Positions 8,076-16,402 of a stretch of 34,139 nt of DNA are shown in pieces. How positions within the stretch are numbered: position 1 is the first letter of the stretch; each line of letters begins with the position of its first letter. The DNA comes from an uncultured Bacteroidales bacterium. GTDB lineage: Bacteria > Bacteroidota > Bacteroidia > Bacteroidales > UBA932. Below the pieces are notes generated by a model, which was not told the origin of the DNA, made no database searches, and saw only the letters and a list, made by a program, of their open reading frames with translations. The DNA lies in assembly GCA_947177525.1 (NCBI GenBank), contig CAMWUW010000017.1, positions 1-34,139 on the forward strand, read 5' to 3'. A program made the translations under genes and the position numbers.

Positions 8076-8646
8076 TCTTCCGGACACGGACCTTGTCCGT
8101 CTCGCCGCTGAACAGAATCAGGCGGCCTTCATCGTGCTCTATACCCGCTACAACGCAGGTGTAAGAAGCCACATTTCGAGATATGCCTCGCAAAAGGAGG
8201 ACATAGAGGACATTTGTCTGGAGAGTTTCCAAAAGGCCTTCAGCCAGATTGCCACCTATAACCCGGAATACAAATTCTCCACCTGGCTGTACAGGATCGC
8301 AAGGAACACGGCTTTCGACCACCTGAGCAGGCATGACAGGGAGAAGACCAACATGCCCACCACATCCATCAATGAGGAGCTGGCCCAGCTGAATGAACTT
8401 CCGGCAACGATGCACAATCCGGAGGAAGACATAATCAACCAGCAGGAATACGACAAGTGGCTGAACAATATTGAGAAGCTCAAAGATGACTACAGGACAG
8501 TGGCAAAAATGAATCTTATCGACAACTTCGGCTACAAAGAGATAGCGGATGCCCTTGACATGCCGATCAATACGGTAAAGACAAAGATACGCAGGGCTAA
8601 AGCACAGCTGCTGAAGATGATGGATTATTCGGACGAACTGCTTTAG
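8047..8646 (+). CDS. ECF-type RNA polymerase sigma factor
   Basis: Sigma-70 family protein of 199 residues with only regions 2 and 4. Region 2 (about 24-100) includes DIEDICLESFQKAF and FSTWLYRIARNTAFDHLSR, the core-binding and -10-recognition part. Region 4 (about 145-195) has FGYKEIADALDMPINTVKTK, the helix-turn-helix for the -35 element. No zinc-binding anti-sigma gene or membrane anti-sigma gene is adjacent, so its control is unclear. The ATG at 8047 lies inside the end of polA (29-nt overlap) and the stop is 40 nt before rsmG. It is probably transcribed with both. It resembles Bacteroidota ECF factors of unknown stimulus. Confidence 0.92.
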   Translation: MATTGSKLTNLPDTDLVRLAAEQNQAAFIVLYTRYNAGVRSHISRYASQKEDIEDICLESFQKAFSQIATYNPEYKFSTWLYRIARNTAFDHLSRHDREKTNMPTTSINEELAQLNELPATMHNPEEDIINQQEYDKWLNNIEKLKDDYRTVAKMNLIDNFGYKEIADALDMPINTVKTKIRRAKAQLLKMMDYSDELL

Positions 8647-8686
8647 AATTTTAACAAGAAGGATTTCACCCAACAGGAGAAAAGAG

Positions 8687-9364
8687 ATGAGATTTGAAGA
8701 ATTCAGTGATGTCATACTGGAAAGGTTTCCCGAGATGACACATGAACAGATGGAGAAGTTCCAAAAAATGGAAGACTTGTACAGGGACTGGAACTCAAAA
8801 ATAAATGTAATATCAAGAAAAGACATAGACAGTCTGTACACCCACCATGTGCTGCATTCATTGTGCATTGCCGCATATCTGAAGACGCAGATGCCGGAAG
8901 CATACGGAGCACTGAGGTCCGGCACCGGAGAGACATGCATCCTCGACCTCGGCACAGGGGGAGGCTTTCCGGGAATACCTCTGGCAATAATGTTTCCTGG
9001 TGTGCATTTCACATTGTGCGACTCAATCGGGAAAAAGATAACAGTAGCCTCAGGGGTATCCAGGGAACTGAAGCTTGACAATGTCACTACAGTCAATGCC
9101 CGCGCGGAATCTCTCGGCAAGACGTTCGACTATGTTGTGTCGCGGGCCGTCACTTCTTTGGACAATTTCATGCCATGGGTAAAGGGCCGGTACAAAAAAG
9201 GCATACTTTATCTGAAAGGCGGAGACATTGCGGAGGAAATTGCCGTGATGATGGGAAAATTCAGGATGAAGAAAGGTTCTGTACACACCTGGCCCATCAG
9301 CAGCTGGACGCCGGATTCTTTCTTTGAAGGTAAAATGGTAGTCTACATTGAGAACAATCCCTGA
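8687..9364 (+). CDS. rsmG: 16S rRNA (guanine-N7) methyltransferase RsmG
   Basis: SAM-dependent methyltransferase of 225 residues, formerly GidB, that makes m7G527 in 16S rRNA (E. coli numbering). The SAM-binding motif ILDLGTGGGFPGIPLA lies near 86-101, followed by a second strand with the acidic residue of LCDSIGKK. The downstream segment YVVSRAVTSLDNFMPW fits the conserved RAV..L region of the family. The length is in the usual range of 200-240. It sits downstream of polA and the sigma gene and just upstream of the rpmH promoter. In other bacteria loss of rsmG gives low-level streptomycin resistance (family knowledge). Confidence 0.95.
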   Translation: MRFEEFSDVILERFPEMTHEQMEKFQKMEDLYRDWNSKINVISRKDIDSLYTHHVLHSLCIAAYLKTQMPEAYGALRSGTGETCILDLGTGGGFPGIPLAIMFPGVHFTLCDSIGKKITVASGVSRELKLDNVTTVNARAESLGKTFDYVVSRAVTSLDNFMPWVKGRYKKGILYLKGGDIAEEIAVMMGKFRMKKGSVHTWPISSWTPDSFFEGKMVVYIENNP

Positions 9365-9380
9365 ATATTTTTCAAAATAT

Positions 9381-9411
9381 TTTGTAAATAAATTGAAAAA
9401 GACTACCTTTG
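9381..9411 (+). promoter_or_regulatory. Bacteroides-type promoter of rpmH
   Basis: TTTG at 9381-9384, a 19-nt spacer, then TACCTTTG at 9404-9411. Both elements match the consensus (TTTG, N19-21, TAnnTTTG) completely. The predicted start point is about 35 nt before the rpmH ATG. This is one of the two best promoters in the window. Confidence 0.85.
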
Positions 9412-9452
9412 CACTCCCATTTATATACGCGAAAATATAAAAACAAAAAATA

Positions 9453-9605
9453 ATGAAAAGAACATTCCAACCATCACAGCGCAAGCGCCGCAACAAGCAC
9501 GGATTCCGCGAGCGCATGTCGACTCCTAACGGACGTCGCGTATTGGCAGCACGCCGCCGTCATGGCCGCAAGAAACTTACAGTATCATCTGAAGACAGAT
9601 ATTGA
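9453..9605 (+). CDS. rpmH: 50S ribosomal protein L34
   Basis: A 50-residue, strongly basic protein starting [20 protein letters not shown] and continuing through [16 protein letters not shown]. This is the universally conserved L34 pattern, which is all but certain. The C-terminal tail TVSSEDRY is typical of Bacteroidota in being slightly longer than the 44-47 residues of other groups. The gene has its own strong promoter 42 nt upstream and a hairpin terminator starting 8 nt after the stop, so it is probably a single-gene transcript. The usual partners rnpA and yidD are not adjacent. Confidence 0.98.
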   Translation: MKRTFQPSQRKRRNKHGFRERMSTPNGRRVLAARRRHGRKKLTVSSEDRY

Positions 9606-9612
9606 TTGCAAT

Positions 9613-9650
9613 AAACAGAAAACCCGACCGAAAGGCCGGGTTTTCTGTTT
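9613..9650 (+). terminator. Intrinsic terminator of rpmH
   Basis: Two 17-nt arms (9613-9629 and 9634-9650) pair with a single mismatch around a GAAA tetraloop. The stem is A/T-rich outside and G/C-rich at the tip, so the right arm itself supplies the T-rich tail. The A-tract on the left arm could make it work in both directions. Confidence 0.9.
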
Positions 9651-9660
9651 ATTGGGCATG

Positions 9661-9773
9661 CGTGGTACACAACACGCTGAGAGTCAGCCCATTCCTATAA
9701 ATCGCTGCCCCGTTTTCACGTCAGGGCAGCGATTTATAGGATATAGCTAAGAATCAAGGGGTTACGTACCACG
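9661..9773. repeat. 113-bp imperfect palindrome with a perfect 18-bp core
   Basis: Two arms of equal length, 9661-9710 and 9724-9773, flank a 13-base loop. The inner 18 bp (9693-9710 with 9724-9741) pair perfectly, CCTATAAATCGCTGCCC with its complement. The outer 8 bp, CGTGGTAC and GTACCACG, also pair. The middle of each arm pairs poorly. The element lies between the convergent rpmH and beta-galactosidase genes. It may be a terminator for the long glycosidase operon, or the remnant of a small palindromic mobile element. No coding region is seen in it. Confidence 0.8.
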
Positions 9774-9789
9774 GACACGAATTCTTCCG

Positions 9790-12342
9790 TCAGTTCACGC
9801 GGATTTTCATGGATGCTGAACGCAATCCCTTAGCCCTGACTGTGAGAACAGCCTCACCGGCCTCGCATCCGGCCTGCACTATCACAGTAAGCATACCTCC
9901 GAAAGCATGCATCCGAGGCTCATGGAATATGTCAAGACACGTCGGGTCTCCATTGGCAGATGCCCTGTATGAGGCAGCCCCGCTGACCTCAAATTCAAGC
10001 ATGCGCGAATCATCAGGACACAGATTTCCGTCCTTGTCCACAACTCTTGCCGTCACGTAAGCCAGGTCTTTCCCATCTGCCGCAAGAACCGGAACACTGC
10101 TGTTTCCAATGAAGCCAAGACCGCTCTCCAATTCAATGTGATGAGGCCGTCCTGCTGTCCTCACGACCTTTTCATCTGCAATCATGCCGTCATTGTCATA
10201 GGCAATCACCTTTAGCTCACCAAGACAATAGACCACGTCATCCCATATAAGGCGGTAGCGCTCTTCATGATTCTCAGTCTGCACGCCCTTCACCATCCGT
10301 GCCGTATCAACCGGCTCATATCCTTTCCCGACAGGAGATGGTGCCTTGCGCCTGCGTCCGCAGCTTACACCGTTGACAAAAAGCTCAGCCTCCGGCCATG
10401 AAGTATAGACAAATACAGGAATCTCTTCACCCTCATGCCCTTTCCAGTTCCAATGAGGAAGCATGTAAAGAGTAGGCTCCGTCCTGTTCCAGACACTTCT
10501 GTAAAGATAGAACCTGTCCTTCGGTATTGATGCAAGGTCAATGATTCCGAACATAGAACTGTGGTTAGGCCATGCATCCGTATCATAAGGGGAAGGCTCT
10601 CCGAGATAGTCAAATCCAGTCCATACAAACTGTCCCATAGTCCATTCATAATCATCCGCAAGAGCAAAATCAATATCCGGAACATTTGCCCATGCACATG
10701 CGTCAAGGTCGTATGAAGAACAATGATGGTCATCGTCAGTAGCACCGAACCGTTTCACTGCAGGCCGTTTGTACACACCGCGTGAACTCACTGTCGACGC
10801 TGTCTCCGAGCCGAGCACAAAGCCATGTGGCAGATTTTCGTAAGCCTCAATATACCTGAAAGTACGGTAATTGAGACCAGGTATGTCTATAAGTGCGGCA
10901 AAGCCGTTGTCAAGGACACAGGACACCTGGTCCATGCCGCATGTACAAGGCCTTTCCGGGTCTTCCCTATGGCAAATGTCCTGCAGGAATTTTGCAACTT
11001 TGTAGCCCTCGCTGCTGCACTGTGTCGGGACCTCATTTCCTATGCTCCACATCACAACGCACGGATTATTGCGCCATTGGTGCAGCATGTTGACCATATC
11101 CCGTTCCGCCCAGGTCATTGACGGTATGTCAGACTGAACATTGAAGAACCGGTGGTAGCCGTTTGCGCATTTCGCAATATCCCACTCGTCAAATGGCTCA
11201 ATCATCATCATGAAACCCATTTCGTCACACAGTCTTACAAGTTCAGGTGCCGGCATATTATGGGAAGTCCTTATTGCATCGCATCCCATGTCCTTGAGCA
11301 AAAGCAGCTGATGGCGCAAGGCGGCGACATTGATTGCAGTGCCGAGAGGGCCGAGGTCATGATGATTGCATACGCCCTGGAACTTCCGCGGCTTGCCGTT
11401 CAGGAAAAATCCTTTTTCAGGAATATACTCAATGCTGCGCACACCGAAAGATGTCTCATACGTATCCGCCAATATGCCGTCGGCAAAAATCCTTGACACC
11501 GCACGATACAGCGCAGGAGACTCAGGCGACCACAGATGCGGCTGCCCGATTATGAAATTCTGGACCATCGGCTGCCCTTCTCCGGTCTTGCCGGAGAAAG
11601 TACGGAAATCAGCAACAGTGCCGTCCGGAGCCAAAATGGAAGTCTCTATTTTCAGCTTATGGCTTCCAGCCCCCTCGACAGCCGTTTCTATCCTGACAGA
11701 AGCATAGTCCTTCTCCACATGCGGAACAGTCACATGCGTCCCCCATACCGGAACATGGACATCAGAAGTAAAAATCAGGTGCACATTCCTGTAAAGACCG
11801 GCCCCCGGATACCATCTTGACGATTGCGGACGATTCTCCAATCTCACGGCAAGCACATTGCCGCGGCCGTCATCGGTAAGATAAGGCGTAATGTCATAAT
11901 GGAAAGAGCTGTAGCCATAAGGCCAGAAACCCACTTCCCTGCCGTTGACATAGACCCTTGCCTCGCTCATTGCCCCGTCGAAAAGCAAAGTGGCCTTCTT
12001 GCCGGACGGCACGTCAAAAGCTGTCCTGTACCATCCGGTCCCGACATAGGGAAGCCCCCCTGTCCTTCCGGTCTTCACAGAAGCTTTATTCTCAAAGTTC
12101 TGAGTGACTGCAACATTCTGCAAATCATTGTTTCTGTCAAAAGGTCCTTTGATGGCCCAATCATGAGGCACTGACACATTCTCCCACGAAGAATCATCAT
12201 AATCAGCCTCCATGGCGCCTTGTGCATCTCCAGGATGGAAACGCCATCCTTCTTCAAGCAAAATTTCTGACCGCTGCGCGTATGCAGTGAAGGTCATGGA
12301 TGCAAAAAATGCAAAAGCTGCAATTCTCAGACTTGATTTCAT
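9790..12342 (-). CDS. GH2 family exported beta-galactosidase
   Basis: Exported glycoside hydrolase of 850 residues, starting with a Sec signal peptide cleaved near AYA-QR (about residue 22). The order is a sugar-binding jelly roll (about 25-190), an Ig-like domain, the catalytic TIM barrel (about 300-590) and C-terminal beta domains of the DUF4982 kind. The acid/base Glu is Glu437 in WSIGNE and the nucleophile is Glu513 in LGSETAS. Their spacing of 76 equals that in E. coli LacZ (461/537). It should release terminal beta-galactose; fucosidase or other GH2 activities are not excluded. It is the last gene of the operon, 32 nt after the GH3 gene. Confidence 0.9.
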   Translation of the reverse strand: MKSSLRIAAFAFFASMTFTAYAQRSEILLEEGWRFHPGDAQGAMEADYDDSSWENVSVPHDWAIKGPFDRNNDLQNVAVTQNFENKASVKTGRTGGLPYVGTGWYRTAFDVPSGKKATLLFDGAMSEARVYVNGREVGFWPYGYSSFHYDITPYLTDDGRGNVLAVRLENRPQSSRWYPGAGLYRNVHLIFTSDVHVPVWGTHVTVPHVEKDYASVRIETAVEGAGSHKLKIETSILAPDGTVADFRTFSGKTGEGQPMVQNFIIGQPHLWSPESPALYRAVSRIFADGILADTYETSFGVRSIEYIPEKGFFLNGKPRKFQGVCNHHDLGPLGTAINVAALRHQLLLLKDMGCDAIRTSHNMPAPELVRLCDEMGFMMMIEPFDEWDIAKCANGYHRFFNVQSDIPSMTWAERDMVNMLHQWRNNPCVVMWSIGNEVPTQCSSEGYKVAKFLQDICHREDPERPCTCGMDQVSCVLDNGFAALIDIPGLNYRTFRYIEAYENLPHGFVLGSETASTVSSRGVYKRPAVKRFGATDDDHHCSSYDLDACAWANVPDIDFALADDYEWTMGQFVWTGFDYLGEPSPYDTDAWPNHSSMFGIIDLASIPKDRFYLYRSVWNRTEPTLYMLPHWNWKGHEGEEIPVFVYTSWPEAELFVNGVSCGRRRKAPSPVGKGYEPVDTARMVKGVQTENHEERYRLIWDDVVYCLGELKVIAYDNDGMIADEKVVRTAGRPHHIELESGLGFIGNSSVPVLAADGKDLAYVTARVVDKDGNLCPDDSRMLEFEVSGAASYRASANGDPTCLDIFHEPRMHAFGGMLTVIVQAGCEAGEAVLTVRAKGLRSASMKIRVN

Positions 12343-12374
12343 ATCATTATGTTTTTGTTTTATGTCAAACCGGC

Positions 12375-14624
12375 TCAGATTATTTCAAGTTCAGCCACGC
12401 GTCCTCCGGCCATTATCCGGTAAGTACCCTTGTCTACATACCGCTTTCCGGCACTGTCCACGAAGCCAAGATCACGGAGGGGATCTATCTCAAAAATGAA
12501 AGTCTCCTCTTCACCAGAGCTGACCATACGCTTTTCAAAATGCTTCAGTTCCCTGACCGGACGTGTAATTCTGCTGTACGGATCACAGATATACCAATGC
12601 ACAGTCTCATATCCGTCACGTCCGCCGGTGTTCTTCACCGTGATTTCCGCCGTGATTTTCCCGCCCGCCGGGACTTTCATCACCTCATTCTCTCCGGAAA
12701 CCATGTCACAGGAGCGGCCGGAACCGTCTTCTGCGGTAAGGCACAGCTCCCCGTATTCAAATTCGGTATAGCTCAGGCCGTAGCCGAATTCATAGAGAGG
12801 AGTGCTACGTATGTCCTTGTATATTCCCTGCGTACCGCGCCTTCCGCTGTTTCTGCGGTTATAATAAATCGGAATCTGTCCTGTAGAATACGGAAAAGTC
12901 ATGGCAAGTTTTCCAGACGGATTCTCACGTCCGCTCAGAAGTGAGGCAAGCGCATTTCCGCCTCTTATGCCAGGATGCCATATTAACATTATTGCATCTG
13001 CCAAAGGCTCAATGCGGTGCAGATCAACAGGACGTCCGGCAGAAACCGCAAGCACCACAGGCTTGCCGGCCGACTTTACGGCTGCAAGAAGTTCCTCCTG
13101 TATGCTCGGGATTTCTATTGTGGAACGCGAGCAATTCTCTCCGCTCCATTTTCCTTTATGTCCGAGGCAAAGCACGGCAACATCTGAATTTGCGGCAGCA
13201 GAAACAGCATCCGCAAATCCGCTCCTGTCATCTCCATCAAAGTCACATCCTTTCACGACCCTTATGCGGGCCTTTCCGGCAAATTCCGCGGCAAGCCCCT
13301 CTGCAATGCTCACCACATCACCGGCACGCCCGCGGGCCGTCCAATTGCCGAGCATATCCTCTTTAGAATCTGCCAAAGGACCAATCAGGGCAATCCTGCC
13401 GACATTCTCCAGCGGAAGCACTCCCCCTTCATTCTTTAACAGCACCATTGACTCCACTGCCATGCGCTCGGCAAGCCCTACACTTGACGGCTGCAGATAT
13501 ATGCTGCTTTCCGGAAGTTCCTCCGCATACGGACGCTCAAAAAGTCCCAGCCTGAATTTGATTCTCAGCACACGGGAAACGGCATCATCAACCTGCTTCA
13601 TATCCACGAGGCCCTCCTCAATGAGCTCCGGAAGCCATTTCGTATAAAGGTCGTCAACCATATCCATCTCAACGCCCGCCGTAAAGGCAAGCATAGCCGC
13701 CTCCTTTCCGTCTTCCGCCATACCCTGCAGAATAAGCTGCCTTACTGCATCCCAGTCCGACACGACAAAGCCGTCATGGCCCCATTTCTCTTTCAGGACC
13801 TCAGTGAGTATATAGCGGTTGGCGGTTGCAGGAGTTCCGCTTATATTATGGAATGCACTCATAAGAGTCGCAGCCCCAGCCTTTACACCGGCCTCAAACG
13901 GAGGCAGATAAGTGTCCCACAGAGTCTGGTCGGATATTTCAGTTGGCACATAATCGCGTCCGGCCTCTGAAGCACCGTAGCCGGCATAATGCTTGAGACA
14001 GGCAGCAATCGTATTTTCAGCGGACAGGTCATCTCCCTGATATCCCTTCACTGCAGCCTCACAAAAAACGGCATTAGTGTGGACATCCTCTCCATAGCCC
14101 TCCATCACACGTCCCCAGCGCGGATCCCTGGCGACATCCACCATGGGCGAGAACGTCCAGTCCACACCACAGGCGGCAGCTTCACAGGCTGCAGCCGCAC
14201 ACCCTCTGCGCACCAGATCCGGATTCCATGAGCATGCCTGCGCAAGCGGTATAGGGAAAATTGTCCTGTAGCCGTGTATGACATCATGTCCGAAAAGGAT
14301 AGGTATCCCCAGCCTGGACTCCTCCATAGCCTTCTTCTGCATCGCGTTCCTCAATACGGCATCATCTCCGAAATAGATGAGGGAGCCAATTCCGGCAGGG
14401 ATGTCACGCACAGCCTCGCCGAGATTGTTCTCAACTGTATTGCGTCCAAGCGTATACTGGTTGAGCTGCATAATCTTCTCCTCAAGAGTCATGCGTCCAA
14501 GCAGGTCCTTCACACGTTTCTCCACCGGAGCCGAAGCATCACGGTAAACAGGGCTGCCGCCATCAGAACAGCCGCATAAAGCCATAATCAAGGCTATGGC
14601 AAAAAAAGTCCACTTAGTTTTCAT
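12375..14624 (-). CDS. bglX: GH3 beta-glucosidase-like lipoprotein
   Basis: Retaining glycosidase of 749 residues in the BglX group. The signal segment ends in ALCGC, so Cys19 is the probable lipidation site, and it is followed by a Ser/Asp/Gly stretch. The GH3 N-domain (about 40-360) has the conserved GRVMEGYGED, ACLKHYAGYGASEAGRDY and the nucleophile Asp290 in VVSDWDAV. The C-domain (about 390-620) and the terminal fibronectin-III-like domain (about 650-745) follow. Likely substrates are beta-glucosides, with beta-xylosides possible. The start overlaps the end of the beta-glucuronidase gene by 11 nt, which indicates coupled translation. The length and motifs are normal for BglX. Use of the symbol rests on family similarity only. 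Confidence 0.88.
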   Translation of the reverse strand: MKTKWTFFAIALIMALCGCSDGGSPVYRDASAPVEKRVKDLLGRMTLEEKIMQLNQYTLGRNTVENNLGEAVRDIPAGIGSLIYFGDDAVLRNAMQKKAMEESRLGIPILFGHDVIHGYRTIFPIPLAQACSWNPDLVRRGCAAAACEAAACGVDWTFSPMVDVARDPRWGRVMEGYGEDVHTNAVFCEAAVKGYQGDDLSAENTIAACLKHYAGYGASEAGRDYVPTEISDQTLWDTYLPPFEAGVKAGAATLMSAFHNISGTPATANRYILTEVLKEKWGHDGFVVSDWDAVRQLILQGMAEDGKEAAMLAFTAGVEMDMVDDLYTKWLPELIEEGLVDMKQVDDAVSRVLRIKFRLGLFERPYAEELPESSIYLQPSSVGLAERMAVESMVLLKNEGGVLPLENVGRIALIGPLADSKEDMLGNWTARGRAGDVVSIAEGLAAEFAGKARIRVVKGCDFDGDDRSGFADAVSAAANSDVAVLCLGHKGKWSGENCSRSTIEIPSIQEELLAAVKSAGKPVVLAVSAGRPVDLHRIEPLADAIMLIWHPGIRGGNALASLLSGRENPSGKLAMTFPYSTGQIPIYYNRRNSGRRGTQGIYKDIRSTPLYEFGYGLSYTEFEYGELCLTAEDGSGRSCDMVSGENEVMKVPAGGKITAEITVKNTGGRDGYETVHWYICDPYSRITRPVRELKHFEKRMVSSGEEETFIFEIDPLRDLGFVDSAGKRYVDKGTYRIMAGGRVAELEII

Positions 14625-16401
14625 TCTTTTTCTTCATATAATATTCATGCATCAGATACCAGGCCTTTTTCCTGTATCCGCGGTCTGAGACGAGTCCCTT
14701 GCGGTTCCAGTCTGACTGGTTCTGCGGATGGAAACGGTAAGGCGAACGGAAATCAAACAATATCCATGGAGACACTCCGGCCAGATTCGGGATATGGCTG
14801 AACATCTCTATATTGTCACGATAAAGTCTCTCCTGATATTCCTCACTCCACGAAAAGGCGGCATCCGCATCACCGGACTGACCGTAAAGAGCTTCTCCGC
14901 CGAACTCCGAAATAATCAAAGGCTGGCCAGGGGCCACATTCCATACAGCCTCAGACGGGTCTACAGGCCACGGCGCATACCAGCCCATATATTTGTTGAC
15001 AGCCACCACGTCAAGTTCCGAGATGAAACTGTCATGCATTTCAAAACATCCTGACCCGGGCTCATAATAAGCGAGATCAAAAGCTGCCGTATAGAGCCTT
15101 GTGTCATCAATGGCCTTTCCTGTCTCCAGGAGATGCCTCAGGAAGGCATTCCTCGCATCAGAAGGCTTTGTTTCATTTGCCACACCCCAAAAACCTACGG
15201 CACATCTGTTGCGGTCTCTCATTATCATGTCCGAAAGCATGCCTGCAGCTTTTTCCCTTGTAGATTCATCAGTAAAATCAATCGCCTGCCATACAGGTAT
15301 TTCCTGCCAGAGAAGGATTCCCATCTTTTCCGCAAGACGCACGGTATATTCATTCTGGGGATAATGGGCAAGCCTTATCATATTGACACCAAGTGCCTTA
15401 GCCTCGGAAAGAAGCATCACGGCGTCAGCCTCACTGAATGCACGGCCGCATCTCTGCGGTATCTCTTCATGAAAGGAGACGCAGCGCATGAATACGGGTT
15501 TTCCGTTTACAAGAATCCTGGTTCCGTCGACATCCATGCTGCGGAAGCCTATCATCTCAGCAACGGAATCGTCTCCGCAGGAAACAGAAACCTCATAAAG
15601 CTTAGGTTCATCCGGAGCCCAGCGTTTCAGTTTCTTCGCACGGAAAGACACTGATGCCGTGCCGTCCGGAGCTGTCATTACGGTTTCGGAGACCTTGAGT
15701 TCCGGAATGTCAATCCTGACTTCGGCCGACACCTCGTCTGAAAGGGATATGTCAGCATGCACAAGGGCAGGATCATTTTTGTCAAGGCGTATAAAATAGT
15801 CATTTATATACAAGTCCGGAACTGTCACAAGCATTACGTCACGTGTTATCCCTCCATAGTTCCACCAGTCAAAGGCCAATGCGGGGACAGCGTCAGCACT
15901 GCGCCTGTTGCTTACCTCCACCACCAGAAAATTGTCTCCGTCCGCAAGAAGGTCCGTAACCTCCGCCTGAAAAGGAGTGAAGCCCCCCTCATGAGAGACG
16001 AGCAGAGAGCCGTTGAGATAGACACGGCAACGGCTGCTTACCGCACCGAAATAAAGGAATTGCCGTCTGCCGGCTTCAGGTGAGGCATCGAAATGACGTG
16101 CATACCATACAGTCCCCTCGTAATATTTCAGTTCCGGAGCCTGGGAATTCCAGTCCCCCGGCACATCCAGGCGGAGTCCTCCGTCAAAAGAATATTCATA
16201 AAATTCCTCATTTTTCTGAGGCTTTAGATTCTTGTAGACTTCCATCCTGATTCCCTGGTCATAAAGATCCACTATCGCATTCCATTTGCCGTTGAGCATA
16301 CGGAAGTCACGGCCATAGACATTGGACATGAAAGAAGTATTTCCGGCAAAAGCAACTGCCCCGAAACATGCCGCTGCCAAGATTGACAAAAGTTTCTTCA
16401 T
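14614..16401 (-). CDS. GH2 exported beta-glucuronidase
   Basis: Exported GH2 enzyme of 595 residues with a signal peptide ending near AVAFA-GN (about residue 19). The acid/base is Glu410 in WGVANE and the nucleophile Glu499 in ISEFGGE. The sequence WNRKG puts Asn566 and Lys568 in the N-x-K motif that binds the sugar carboxylate in beta-glucuronidases, at the same numbers as in E. coli UidA. Terminal beta-glucuronic acid, and possibly beta-galacturonic acid, is thus the likely substrate. It lacks a long insertion, as in no-loop or mini-loop gut enzymes (inference). The ATG is 1 nt after the stop of the GH36-like gene. Liberated glucuronate could feed the uronate genes of this window. Confidence 0.88.
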   Translation of the reverse strand: MKKLLSILAAACFGAVAFAGNTSFMSNVYGRDFRMLNGKWNAIVDLYDQGIRMEVYKNLKPQKNEEFYEYSFDGGLRLDVPGDWNSQAPELKYYEGTVWYARHFDASPEAGRRQFLYFGAVSSRCRVYLNGSLLVSHEGGFTPFQAEVTDLLADGDNFLVVEVSNRRSADAVPALAFDWWNYGGITRDVMLVTVPDLYINDYFIRLDKNDPALVHADISLSDEVSAEVRIDIPELKVSETVMTAPDGTASVSFRAKKLKRWAPDEPKLYEVSVSCGDDSVAEMIGFRSMDVDGTRILVNGKPVFMRCVSFHEEIPQRCGRAFSEADAVMLLSEAKALGVNMIRLAHYPQNEYTVRLAEKMGILLWQEIPVWQAIDFTDESTREKAAGMLSDMIMRDRNRCAVGFWGVANETKPSDARNAFLRHLLETGKAIDDTRLYTAAFDLAYYEPGSGCFEMHDSFISELDVVAVNKYMGWYAPWPVDPSEAVWNVAPGQPLIISEFGGEALYGQSGDADAAFSWSEEYQERLYRDNIEMFSHIPNLAGVSPWILFDFRSPYRFHPQNQSDWNRKGLVSDRGYRKKAWYLMHEYYMKKKNEN

Positions 16402-16402
16402 C

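Noticed and set aside
8011..9120. 369-codon minus-strand frame across polA end, sigma factor and rsmG
   Set aside because: The three plus-strand genes are recognised by clear motifs; the minus frame shows only low-complexity hydrophobic stretches.
9562..9750. 62-codon plus-strand frame after rpmH
   Set aside because: It begins inside rpmH in another frame and runs through the terminator and the large palindrome.
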